From: a bacterium 1xD42-67
GTDB taxonomy: Bacteria; Bacillota; Clostridia; Oscillospirales; Oscillospiraceae
Assembly: GCA_003612335.1 (NCBI GenBank)
Contig: RAYO01000004.1
Location: 184,436-248,435, forward strand
DNA length: 64,000 bases
Reading direction: 5' to 3'
Shown in pieces: positions 34,056 through 41,784 of the stretch. The position numbers were made by a program, and so were the translations under genes. Position 1 is the stretch's first letter; each line of letters begins with the position of its first letter. The notes under the pieces were generated by a model. It saw nothing but the letters and a program-made list of their open reading frames with translations. It made no database searches and was not told the origin of the DNA.

Positions 34056-35294
34056 ATGGAAACACAAAAAAGCGCCCTGTTCACCCGGGATCTTACCCTG
34101 GTGGTCGTCGGGCAGATCGTCTCCCTCTTCGGCAACTCCATCCTCCACTTCGCCCTGCCCCTCTACCTGCTGCGGGAGACGGGCTCCATCGTCCTCTTTG
34201 GGGCGGTGAACGCCTGCTCCTTCCTGCCCATGATCCTCATGGGCCCCATCGGCGGGACTGCGGCGGACCGGGTCCACAAGGGCCGCATCATGGTGGGGCT
34301 GGACCTCCTCACCGCCGGGCTTACGGCGTGCTACGCCCTGCTGTGGGGAAAGGTCCCCCTGGTACCTCTGGTCATCGTGACCTTGATGCTCCTCTATGCC
34401 ATCGCCGGAGCCTACCAGCCCGCAGTCCAGGCCAGTCTGCCCCTCCTCCTCTCCCCCGACCGGCTGACCCAGGGCAACGCGGTGATCAACATGGTGGCCA
34501 CTCTGGCCAACCTGCTGGGGCCTGCCCTGGGCGGGGTCATCTTCGGTCTGTGGGGCCTGGGCCCCATCCTGACCACGAGCGGGATCTGCTTCCTCGCCTC
34601 TGCGGTGATGGAGCTCTTCATCCGCATCCCCCACGAGAAGCGCCCCCGGTCCGCCGGGGTGCTGGCCACCGTGGGGAAGGACCTGGGGGAGAGCTGGCGG
34701 TACATCTCCCAAGAGCGGCCGGTGTTCCTGTCGGTGACCCTGGTGCTGTCCGCCTTCAACCTGATCCTGTCGGCGGTGATGATCGTAGGCATCCCCGCCA
34801 TCGTGGCAAAGGTGCTGGATATGAGCGACGCCGCTCTCGGACTGACCCAGGCCGCTATGGGGCTGGGCGGACTGCTGGGCGGTCTGCTCGCGGGTCTTCT
34901 GGGCACGCGACTCCATCCCCGCCACGGGTCGGTGTGCCTGCTGGCCTGTGCCGGGATAGCGGCGGGGATGGGCCTGGCCGTCCTCCCCGGGATGCCCGCC
35001 TCGGTGAGCTACTGGCTCATCACCCTCCTGTCCATGCTGGCTATGGCCGCCGCTATGCTCTTCACCGTGGTCCTCCTCACCCTGGTCCAGGCCCAGGTGC
35101 CCGGCCAGCTGCTGGGCAAGGTGATCGCCTGCATCCAGGCTGTGGCCAACTGTGCCTCCCCTCTGGGACAGATGGGGTACGGGATCCTCTTCGGCTCCCT
35201 GCCTCCCTGGACGGTGCTCCTGGGGGCCGCCGCCCTGTCCGCCCTGGTGGCTCTCCGGTCACGACGGGTGTTCCAGGCGCTGGAATCGGATTGA
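34056..35294 (+). CDS. MFS transporter, probable drug exporter
   Basis: A 412-residue 12-helix major facilitator protein. Seen: the motif A-like GGTAADRVHKGRIM at about 67-80, a Gly/Ala-rich helix 7-8 region, and an overall pattern like the MefA/EntS (DHA3) group. Behind a TetR regulator and operator, drug or siderophore-type export is the natural inference. Its 3' end has a shortened, decayed second copy at 39127-39177. Terminator at 35300. Confidence 0.9.
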   Translation: METQKSALFTRDLTLVVVGQIVSLFGNSILHFALPLYLLRETGSIVLFGAVNACSFLPMILMGPIGGTAADRVHKGRIMVGLDLLTAGLTACYALLWGKVPLVPLVIVTLMLLYAIAGAYQPAVQASLPLLLSPDRLTQGNAVINMVATLANLLGPALGGVIFGLWGLGPILTTSGICFLASAVMELFIRIPHEKRPRSAGVLATVGKDLGESWRYISQERPVFLSVTLVLSAFNLILSAVMIVGIPAIVAKVLDMSDAALGLTQAAMGLGGLLGGLLAGLLGTRLHPRHGSVCLLACAGIAAGMGLAVLPGMPASVSYWLITLLSMLAMAAAMLFTVVLLTLVQAQVPGQLLGKVIACIQAVANCASPLGQMGYGILFGSLPPWTVLLGAAALSALVALRSRRVFQALESD

Positions 35295-35299
35295 CGGCA

Positions 35300-35328
35300 A
35301 AGGGGCCGGACAAAAGTCCGGCCCCTTC
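35300..35328. terminator. Bidirectional terminator after the MFS gene
   Basis: AGGGGCCGGAC/GTCCGGCCCCT with AAAA loop, shared by the convergent TPR gene. Confidence 0.8.
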
Positions 35329-35337
35329 CTGATCCGG

Positions 35338-37008
35338 TCATTCCTCCAGCATGCGACGCCAGTGGTGCATGTTCTGATGAAATTCCTCGCTCTCCCCCGG
35401 GAACCAAGACATGGCGCAGGCCAGAGCGTGCTCGAAGAAGCAGTAGTCGTTCTCCGGCACACGGGTCTTCAGCAGAGACAGCACTCCCAGGGCCTGCTCC
35501 CGGTCGGCCAGGCCCTCCTTCGCCTGCCAGGCCAGCAGGGTGAGTGCAGGAATCACCGGCCAGTCCAACTGGCCCAGGCAGATGCGGGCCAGCTCATAGG
35601 AGGGCAGCTTACCCGCATAGGCCATCAGCTCCAGGGAGGGCATCCGACTGTCGTCCTTCCCAAGCTTGGCCAGCAGGCACACCGCGGCGAACTGCACCCG
35701 CAGCAGCCACTGGTCCGCCGGGATACGCACATCATCGGGCTCGGGGGGATAGACCATGCAGCCGTACAGCTCGTCAAAGGACAGCCCCTCGCACATCGAC
35801 CCCGCCCGGTCGTACCACTCCCCCAGGTGGAAGGGGGACCGGGCCAGCTCCTTGACCCGCATCTGGACGGCGTCACCAGGCCTCTCCACTGCCGGACTGG
35901 CGTTGTGGTCCGGGCTGTAGTCCCACAGCCACACCCCGTCGGGGATCAGGGTGCTGTCCAAAGGCGGGTCGGACACCGCGTTGACGATGAGGTGGACCCC
36001 GCCGGACTTTTTGCCGTACTCGGTAACGGCCAGCCGCACGGCGTTGGCGGCGCTGGCCGCCTCCTCGCAGCTGAGGGTCAGCTTGACCTCCCCGCCGGTG
36101 CCCTTGGCGGTAAAGTTGGGGATCATCTTCACGGTGGCGTCCCAGCTGGGGACGAAGGTCTCCACATAGGGGATCTTCTGCTCCTCCCGGGCCTGCTGGC
36201 ACAGCTGGGCCCCCCGCTGGCTCTGGGGCCGGGAGGCGGCGCACAGCACCAGCCGCTCCAGCTCCACCGGGTCGCCGCTGTCCAGCCAGCGGCAGAAGAT
36301 CAGAGAGGGCTCCGCCCACTCCACATCCTGGGCGTCTCCCCGGTCCACCACCATAGTGTAGTACTCCATAGCCTTGTCCAGGATCCGGCGTTCGAAGAAG
36401 TAGTCCCCCAGGTCGTTGCAGGGGGCCAGATTGCCGGGGTCCCGCTCCAAGCCCTGGCGGACATGGTCCTCCGCCCCTTGGGGGTCGCCCAGATCCAGGC
36501 AGCACAGGCCGGCGAAGGTGTAGCAGGAGGCGGCCTTGTGCCGGTCGATGCCCTCCTGAGCCACCTTCAGGGCCTCCTCCATCCGGCCCATGTGGCGCAG
36601 GAGGACGCACTCGGTGGTATATCGGTCGCTTATGTCCTGACGTGGGGCCGTATCATCCCCCAGAGCATGCAGGGCCCTGAGACAGCAGTCCCACAGCCGC
36701 TGGCGCTGGACGGGCTCCATGGGGTCCAGCACCTGGGTGAGGAACGCCACGAAGCGGCACACCGTCTCCTCTCCCGCCCGGTCCAACAGGGCCTGGTCGC
36801 TCAGCCACCGCTCCGCCAGGTCCATCCGGGACAGGTCTCGGGTCTGGATGGCGGTGCGGGCGAACTTCTCCAGGGCCTCGACGGTCTGTCCCCGCTCCAT
36901 CAGGGCGGCGGCTTCGTTCCAGGGGCTCTGAGGGGCGGACTGGCTCCTGGCTCTGGAGGTCCCCCCGTTGTCCCGGCCGTCCTTCTTCTTATTGAACAGT
37001 CCAAACAT
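35338..37008 (-). CDS. Tetratricopeptide-repeat protein of unknown function
   Basis: A 556-residue cytosolic protein. Seen: a Lys/Ser-rich N-terminal stretch (1-30), helical TPR-like repeats (about 30-270, e.g. MEEALKVAQEGIDRH, GDPQGAEDHVRQGLERDPGN, ILDKAMEYYTMVV), then an unassigned mixed region (about 290-420, with IPNFTAKGTGGEVKLTLS) and a helical C-terminal part. No catalytic motif is seen. It begins 12 bp after the CpXC gene stop, so the two probably form an operon. Role unknown; TPRs suggest a protein-binding scaffold. Confidence 0.75.
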   Translation of the reverse strand: MFGLFNKKKDGRDNGGTSRARSQSAPQSPWNEAAALMERGQTVEALEKFARTAIQTRDLSRMDLAERWLSDQALLDRAGEETVCRFVAFLTQVLDPMEPVQRQRLWDCCLRALHALGDDTAPRQDISDRYTTECVLLRHMGRMEEALKVAQEGIDRHKAASCYTFAGLCCLDLGDPQGAEDHVRQGLERDPGNLAPCNDLGDYFFERRILDKAMEYYTMVVDRGDAQDVEWAEPSLIFCRWLDSGDPVELERLVLCAASRPQSQRGAQLCQQAREEQKIPYVETFVPSWDATVKMIPNFTAKGTGGEVKLTLSCEEAASAANAVRLAVTEYGKKSGGVHLIVNAVSDPPLDSTLIPDGVWLWDYSPDHNASPAVERPGDAVQMRVKELARSPFHLGEWYDRAGSMCEGLSFDELYGCMVYPPEPDDVRIPADQWLLRVQFAAVCLLAKLGKDDSRMPSLELMAYAGKLPSYELARICLGQLDWPVIPALTLLAWQAKEGLADREQALGVLSLLKTRVPENDYCFFEHALACAMSWFPGESEEFHQNMHHWRRMLEE

Positions 37009-37020
37009 CCTTTTCCCTCC

Positions 37021-37770
37021 TTATCCCTGCATCCGGTCGTGACAGCGGATGGCCCAATCCAAGTCATACAGGTGGAACTTCCCATCTTCAGGCCGATCCT
37101 CCCCCAGCTGTTCCAGCATCCCCTGGCACATCTGGAAGATCATCTCATTGACCCCGGCATGGACCACGGTCCTGTTGGTGAGATGGATGTCATATAGGTA
37201 GATGGGCCGGCCATACTCCGGCTCCTGGCTCTGGGAGGCGTAGAGGACCCCTTGGATAGGCTCCTCAGACGGGTCCGGGTCGGCTACGCCTTGGAAAAAT
37301 CCGTTCCAGACCAGCTCGCCCTGGGCCTGGAGCCGGCCGATGATCAGGGGCTTCACCAGTTGGATCACCCGGTCGTCCAGTTCCAGATCCCGGGCCCGGA
37401 CGAGCTCCTGCATGGCATAGAAGTTCCCCACTGCCCGGCGCTCCATGCCTGGCAGGCCCAGGCCCTCCAGATCCCGATCCATAGCCTGGACCGCCCCTTC
37501 CCCGCCGGAGGACCCGATCCCAGGGACCAGAACGATCCCCAGCTTGGCCTCCGGGTCGAAGTACCAGCAGGACCAGGCGTTGTCCGCCTCCATCCCGCAC
37601 TGAGGACACCGCCACTGGAAGAACTCTCCCTTCAGCAGCTCCTCTTTCCCTTCCGGGCATCGGGTCAGATCCAGCCCGTGGCGCTCCTCCACCTGGCTGA
37701 TGGTCCCGCACTGCATACATTTGCACCGGCTGTGCCGGATCAGGCCGGGGACCGTCTTGTTTCCATCCAT
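37021..37770 (-). CDS. CpXC-domain protein
   Basis: A 249-residue protein. Seen: two paired cysteine motifs at the N terminus, RCKCMQCG near 16-22 and RCPQCG near 54-59, the layout of the CpXC zinc-ribbon-like domain of unknown function, followed by an unassigned C-terminal part (about 75-249). No signal peptide. Upstream partner of the TPR gene. CpXC proteins occur scattered in Firmicutes and have no known activity. Confidence 0.75.
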   Translation of the reverse strand: MDGNKTVPGLIRHSRCKCMQCGTISQVEERHGLDLTRCPEGKEELLKGEFFQWRCPQCGMEADNAWSCWYFDPEAKLGIVLVPGIGSSGGEGAVQAMDRDLEGLGLPGMERRAVGNFYAMQELVRARDLELDDRVIQLVKPLIIGRLQAQGELVWNGFFQGVADPDPSEEPIQGVLYASQSQEPEYGRPIYLYDIHLTNRTVVHAGVNEMIFQMCQGMLEQLGEDRPEDGKFHLYDLDWAIRCHDRMQG

Positions 37771-37803
37771 ATCGATGCCTCCTTCACAGTGTTCGGTGGT
37801 CCT

Positions 37804-37832
37804 ATTCTACCTCTTCAAAAGATAGATTGCAA
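37804..37832 (-). promoter_or_regulatory. Promoter of the CpXC-TPR operon
   Basis: Minus strand TTGCAA (37827-37832), 17-bp spacer, TAGAAT (37804-37809). Confidence 0.6.
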
Positions 37833-37904
37833 GTGGTTTTGTCCAGCCAGACACAGGAAGCACGAAGACCGAACGATCTCTCTGCTGCCCATCAAAAAAA
37901 CAGC

Positions 37905-37933
37905 TTGACATATCATGATATCTATTATATATT
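37905..37933 (+). promoter_or_regulatory. Island promoter with palindrome in the spacer
   Basis: TTGACA (37905-37910), 17-bp spacer, TATATT (37928-37933). The spacer begins with a perfect 12-bp palindrome ATATCATGATAT (37910-37921), a good repressor site. It marks the left end of the AT-rich island and would drive the genes from 37985 on. Confidence 0.75.
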
Positions 37934-37984
37934 ATTGAATAGTATCACCAATAAATTTATATTTTAAGAAGGAGGTCAAACTAA

Positions 37985-38134
37985 ATGAAAAAATTATAGA
38001 AAGTGGCTTTGCTCCTGCTGCTCATCGCATGTTTGTTCGTATCCATGCCCTCTACATTCGAAAAGGGGTATACGATTGGTGCTCCCTACAAATACCCCAT
38101 CATACATCAAAAAAAGAACAGGAGATATTTATGA
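37985..38134 (+). pseudogene. Decayed 5' fragment of a secreted-protein gene
   Basis: ATG 37985 follows AAGAAGGAGG, but codon 5 is TAG (37997-37999). Reading through it gives a signal-peptide-like MKKL*KVALLLLIACLFVSM and then YTIGAPYKYPI, closely similar to MKKVGK and YTIDTPYEYPI at the start of the 39335 protein. The frame then ends at 38132-38134, inside the start of the next gene. I read it as the truncated, nonsense-mutated 5' end of a paralogue. Confidence 0.7.
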
Positions 38135-38700
38135 AAAGAATAATATCATTGTTAGTGTGCATTTCTCTTTTGTCATCAATGTGTGTCCCTGCTTTTGCTA
38201 CTCAGCAAGAAGATTCTCAATTACCTCCAGGTGTGGTCCTTTTGGAAGGAGAAGTATGGATTCCTGCTGAAGATGAAATCATGCCATTAACTTACGATGA
38301 TATTTGTCCAGAAGGTTTCCATTATGCTGGAAAAATCAAAGGGAACTATGTTGTTGATTTACTAGTAGGTTCTGCTGTTGATTCTATGGTGATTGCTTCG
38401 ATTCCGAAACTTGTTTTAATTACCACAGGGGCTTCAATTACTATACCAGCATGCGTTGGAATCATTTATGGGCTCGCAAGTGGTTTTATAAGCTACTATT
38501 CGACCCCCAAATCACAACAAAGCGATTATGAAAAATTAATCTTTGTATGTGATGATACTTATGCATTTTGTGGATTTGCTTATCCGTATATAAACTATTA
38601 TTACATAATGTATTATGCAACCCTTGTAGACGGACATGGTAACACAAAAACCGTTTGTGCCGCTACTAAAGATACTTATGAATATGCTTTGCTCCCTTGA
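38131..38700 (+). CDS. Secreted protein with long hydrophobic core, unknown function
   Basis: A 189-residue protein not recognised as any known family. Seen: signal peptide MKRIISLLVCISLLSSMCVPAFA, cut after residue 23; an acidic mature N terminus (QPPGVV-like, PAEDEIMPL); an uninterrupted apolar Gly/Ala/Ile/Val stretch of about 45 residues (about 75-118); and a Tyr-rich C-terminal part (YPYINYYYIMYY) with four Cys. ATG 38131 has AGGAG 6 bases upstream. AT-rich codon use is unlike the neighbouring chromosome. The layout recalls membrane-active peptides and small bacteriocins, but no family can be named. Confidence 0.7.
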   Translation: MKRIISLLVCISLLSSMCVPAFATQQEDSQLPPGVVLLEGEVWIPAEDEIMPLTYDDICPEGFHYAGKIKGNYVVDLLVGSAVDSMVIASIPKLVLITTGASITIPACVGIIYGLASGFISYYSTPKSQQSDYEKLIFVCDDTYAFCGFAYPYINYYYIMYYATLVDGHGNTKTVCAATKDTYEYALLP

Positions 38701-38733
38701 TAACAAGAACAAATATTGCAGGAAAAATAGACG

Positions 38734-39120
38734 ATGACAGAACGAATCATATTGTATGGCAGTTCTTTACTGGGCTTGGCAGAAACATCCGTGATATGTA
38801 TACACCTGGCCCAGTCATACCCTTTGCCAATCGAAGCTGCAATCTTCATCATGGCTATCGGATCCGGTCTTGCGCTCTTCAGTTCTAATCTCATCAACAC
38901 ATTTTTCAAGATCGAAAGATCATTGCCTGCTGCGGCAAAAAAAGAAATGGATCTGCGCTTGATCGCATTCCGTCAGCTGCACGACCTATTTTTGCTCCAG
39001 AGCGTGATCTCCACATTTTCATTTTTGTATTTCGGCACTCTCAAATGGATCATGCTCCCCCTAGCAAAAGAGGTCATACTGTGTATCGTCCAAATGCGGC
39101 TGCACAAAGAGAGCAAATAA
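38734..39120 (+). CDS. Small multi-spanning membrane protein
   Basis: A 128-residue protein with three to four hydrophobic segments (about 5-26, 33-58, 84-102, 104-121) and a charged loop (KIERSLPAAAKKEMDLRLIAFR) between the second and third. The ribosome site is weak (GCAGGAA). It follows the secreted-protein gene by 33 bp, so co-transcription is likely. Small membrane proteins in this position are often immunity or export partners; this is inference, and no family is recognised. GC content is intermediate. Confidence 0.6.
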   Translation: MTERIILYGSSLLGLAETSVICIHLAQSYPLPIEAAIFIMAIGSGLALFSSNLINTFFKIERSLPAAAKKEMDLRLIAFRQLHDLFLLQSVISTFSFLYFGTLKWIMLPLAKEVILCIVQMRLHKESK

Positions 39121-39126
39121 AGCGAC

Positions 39127-39177
39127 ACCGCCCTGGTGGCCCTGCGGTCTGGGCGGGTGTTCCGGCAGCTTGGGTAA
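39127..39177 (+). pseudogene. 3' remnant of an MFS transporter gene
   Basis: The GC-rich stretch reads TALVALRSGRVFRQLG then stop, against SALVALRSRRVFQALESD at the end of the MFS protein encoded at 34056-35294, in the same orientation. No further upstream part of the gene remains. This shows a second MFS copy once stood here and was replaced or truncated by the AT-rich island. Confidence 0.75.
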
Positions 39178-39246
39178 AAAATTAGTACAGTTCACACCCA
39201 ATTTGAATCGATTTTATTAAGGTTCATAAAAATTTCTAAAATACTA

Positions 39247-39274
39247 TTGACTATTTTGGAAAAAATCATATAAT
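39247..39274 (+). promoter_or_regulatory. Promoter of the 39335 gene
   Basis: TTGACT (39247-39252), 16-bp spacer, TATAAT (39269-39274), about 60 bases before the start codon. Confidence 0.75.
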
Positions 39275-39334
39275 AATATTGTTAAGTTGATCGTGTTTTG
39301 GTACATCAATGAAAATCAAGGAGGGAAGAAAGGA

Positions 39335-40423
39335 ATGAAAAAAGTAGGAAAAGCAGCTTCGATTTCAATCATTGTTGTATGTTTACTCATTTTAGCGCTA
39401 GGTGCAGGCAAAAACCCTGAATCAAGATACACAATTGATACCCCCTACGAATATCCCATCCTACCGGGCACACAGGAATGGATCGATCTTGGGGATGTGA
39501 TCAGTAGAAGACAAGCATGTCAGATACCTGAAGATATTTTGCATGATATGACTACTGACGCACTTTTTCAGACCGTGCTTGATTACCCGTTCATAAGTGA
39601 TATATATGCATTCAACAATCTCTCAACAGGGTATGAAACGGTCAAAAGGCGGTTCAATGGATTACAAGAGCTTGAAACCAGATCAGATTATTTCGATGTT
39701 GTATCGAATTACTGCAACAAATGCTATTCATTAGATAAAAAGGAAAAAACGTTTGAAGATTATGTAGCCGAGAAATTATATTTGGTAGCTTTCAATAACT
39801 TAGATTTAAATATATCTCCTTATGCTTCATGTCGGATGGTAACTGTTTATACGCCAAAAGATAGTCCCATACCCGCAGTTGAAGGTAGAACATATGGAGT
39901 ACTTTGCAACGACATTAGCCATAATATTTTTACTCAGGACGAAATGCAAAAAGCTATCGAGAGGGATAAAGTGAGGTATCCTTCTGCTACCCTTCTTAGG
40001 GGTGCTTCTTCTGATCTACCTAGTTATAACTGTTATTCTTATGCGTTATACAGCCAATCTTATTCCAACAATAAATGGGTAGGGGGGTTCCCAGACAAGG
40101 AAAATGGCCCTTGGACATATTTTACTGATGGATCATATGATTTAGTTGTTTATGATTATCCTGGTTATACTGGTGTCGATGATTTTATCAGCCCTAGAGG
40201 CACTGCTCAAGTAGGGGATATTTTTGCTTACGGTTATAATGCAAACATAGATTCGCTTGGGCCAACTCACGTTGGAATAGTAAATTCTTTAAGATATCAA
40301 AGTGGTGTAGATAATGTTGTTTCAAAATGGGGAGCTGGTGGCCTCTGGTTGCATCCTTGGCATGATTGTCCGTATATTGAAGAAACTGGTGAAGCCTATT
40401 CTATATGGCGTTCAGCAAAATAG
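39335..40423 (+). CDS. Secreted or membrane-anchored protein with Cys-His (papain-like) C-terminal region
   Basis: A 362-residue protein. Seen: an N-terminal signal or anchor helix (about 8-24); a middle domain (about 70-200) with VLDYPFISDIYAFN and RRFNGLQELETRSD; and a C-terminal domain (about 220-362) with YNCYSYALY (Cys233), QVGDIFAYG (Asp295), THVGIV (His312) and VSKWGAGGLWLHPW. The Cys-His spacing and GD motif recall CHAP/NlpC-like cysteine amidases or peptidases, but the family is not certain. ATG 39335 follows GGAGGG by 9 bases. Own promoter and terminator. AT-rich, probably acquired; a decayed relative lies at 37985. Confidence 0.75.
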   Translation: MKKVGKAASISIIVVCLLILALGAGKNPESRYTIDTPYEYPILPGTQEWIDLGDVISRRQACQIPEDILHDMTTDALFQTVLDYPFISDIYAFNNLSTGYETVKRRFNGLQELETRSDYFDVVSNYCNKCYSLDKKEKTFEDYVAEKLYLVAFNNLDLNISPYASCRMVTVYTPKDSPIPAVEGRTYGVLCNDISHNIFTQDEMQKAIERDKVRYPSATLLRGASSDLPSYNCYSYALYSQSYSNNKWVGGFPDKENGPWTYFTDGSYDLVVYDYPGYTGVDDFISPRGTAQVGDIFAYGYNANIDSLGPTHVGIVNSLRYQSGVDNVVSKWGAGGLWLHPWHDCPYIEETGEAYSIWRSAK

Positions 40424-40435
40424 CGAATAACACAA

Positions 40436-40466
40436 AAATCTCCCGCCGTTAAGCGGGAGATCTTTA
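40436..40466. terminator. Terminator shared by the island and rplA
   Basis: ATCTCCCGC/GCGGGAGAT stem with TTTATATTTT on the plus side and a TTTTT run on the minus side. It marks the right end of the AT-rich island. Confidence 0.85.
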
Positions 40467-40486
40467 TATTTTATATCAAGATCAGA

Positions 40487-41179
40487 TCACACCAGTTTAG
40501 CGCCGTTGACCTTGACGCCGGGGCCCATGGTGGAGGCCACGGTGCAGCTCTTGATATACTGGCCCTTGGCGGCGGAGGGCTTGGCCTTGATGATGGCGCC
40601 CATGAGGGCGGCGAAGTTCTCGCTCAGCTTCTCGGGGCCGAAGGAGACCTTGCCGATGGGGCAGTGGATGATGTTGGTCTTGTCCAGGCGGTACTCCACC
40701 TTACCGGCCTTGATCTCGTTGACGGCCTTGGTCACGTCCATGGTGACGGTGCCGGCCTTGGGGGAGGGCATCAGGCCCTTGGGGCCCAGCACCTTGCCCA
40801 GACGGCCCACCACGCCCATCATGTCGGGGGTGGCGACCACCACGTCGAAGTCGAACCAGTTCTCCTTCTGGATCTTCTCCACCAGATCCATCTCGCCCAC
40901 GAAGTCAGCGCCGGCGGCCCGGGCCTCATCGGCCTTGGCGGCTTTGGCGAAGACCAGCACCCGCTGAGTGCGGCCAGTGCCGTGGGGCAGGACGATGGCG
41001 CCGCGGACCTGCTGGTCGGCGTGGCGGGAGTCGACGCCCAGCTTCACGTGGAGCTCCACGGTCTCGTCGAACTTGGCGGCGGCAGTGTCCACCACCAGCT
41101 TCATAGCGTCAGCGGTATCGTACAGGACGTTCTTGTCGATCTTCTTGGCGCTCTCCTGATATTTCTTTCCTCTAAACAT
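40487..41179 (-). CDS. rplA: 50S ribosomal protein L1
   Basis: A 230-residue r-protein L1 of the L1 stalk and translational repressor of its operon. Seen: the canonical FRGKKYQES start, [19 protein letters not shown] near 130-148 and the C-terminal SSxKGxY-like segment. It follows rplK by 13 bp. A terminator follows at 40436, and rplJ-rplL, usually next, are absent here. Confidence 0.99.
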   Translation of the reverse strand: MFRGKKYQESAKKIDKNVLYDTADAMKLVVDTAAAKFDETVELHVKLGVDSRHADQQVRGAIVLPHGTGRTQRVLVFAKAAKADEARAAGADFVGEMDLVEKIQKENWFDFDVVVATPDMMGVVGRLGKVLGPKGLMPSPKAGTVTMDVTKAVNEIKAGKVEYRLDKTNIIHCPIGKVSFGPEKLSENFAALMGAIIKAKPSAAKGQYIKSCTVASTMGPGVKVNGAKLV

Positions 41180-41192
41180 TCTTCTCCCCTCC

Positions 41193-41618
41193 TTACTCGC
41201 CTACCAGGATACCCATGGAGCGGGCAGTGCCGGCGATCATGCTCATCGCGGCCTCGATGGAGGCGGCGTTGAGGTCGGGCATCTTGGTCTCAGCGATCTT
41301 GCGCACGTCCTCCTTGCTGATGGTGGCCACCTTGTTCTTGTTGGGCACGCCGGAGGCCTTGTCGATCCCGCAGGCCTTTTTGATCAGCACAGGGGCAGGG
41401 GGCGTCTTGGTGATAAAGGTGAAGGAGCGGTCGGCGTAGACGGTGATGATCACGGGGATGATCAGGCCCACGTCGTTCTTGGTCCGCTCATTGAACTCCT
41501 TGGTGAAAGCGGCGATGTTCACGCCGTGCTGACCCAGAGCGGGGCCGACCGGGGGGGCGGGGGTCGCCTTGCCGGCGGGGATCTGCAGTTTTACGTATCC
41601 AGTTACTTTCTGTGCCAC
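41193..41618 (-). CDS. rplK: 50S ribosomal protein L11
   Basis: A 141-residue protein at the GTPase-associated centre. Seen: the N-terminal [20 protein letters not shown] and C-terminal GTARSMGI signature. Separated from nusG by 166 bp that hold a long inverted repeat. Confidence 0.99.
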   Translation of the reverse strand: MAQKVTGYVKLQIPAGKATPAPPVGPALGQHGVNIAAFTKEFNERTKNDVGLIIPVIITVYADRSFTFITKTPPAPVLIKKACGIDKASGVPNKNKVATISKEDVRKIAETKMPDLNAASIEAAMSMIAGTARSMGILVGE

Positions 41619-41654
41619 GAAAGAGCACCTCCATTTGAAAATGTGGTAGTTTGG

Positions 41655-41671
41655 CGGAGCTTTTTGCTCCT
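41655..41671 (-). other. Short hairpin ahead of rplK
   Basis: GGAGC-TTTTT-GCTCC (minus strand GGAGC-AAAAA-GCTCC), about 40 bases before the rplK start. It lacks a T tail, so it is not an evident terminator; it may be a leader element of rplK. Confidence 0.4.
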
Positions 41672-41691
41672 CCCACTGTCGGGGTCTATCT

Positions 41692-41768
41692 TGTAGGGCG
41701 CGACGACCCCGGCGCGCCGTTTTAAAGCAGCCCGGAGCAGGCGGCGCGCCGAGCCGCCGCGCCCTACA
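41692..41768. repeat. Palindromic intergenic repeat pair, copy 5
   Basis: Inverted arms TGTAGGGCGCGACGACC (left) and the complement of TGTAGGGCGCGGCGGCT (right) around a GC-rich loop, in the nusG-rplK gap. The RNA of the ribosomal operon would fold it into a long hairpin. Confidence 0.8.
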
Positions 41769-41784
41769 CCGGGGTCAAACATGA

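Noticed and set aside
37997..37999. Reading the in-frame TAG as an amino acid (pyrrolysine-type recoding).
   Set aside because: The frame is also cut off 45 codons later and no recoding machinery is visible; a decayed gene is simpler.
38131..39120. Assigning the two island genes as a named bacteriocin and immunity pair.
   Set aside because: Signal peptide, hydrophobic core and small membrane partner fit, but no family motif or leader processing site is seen.
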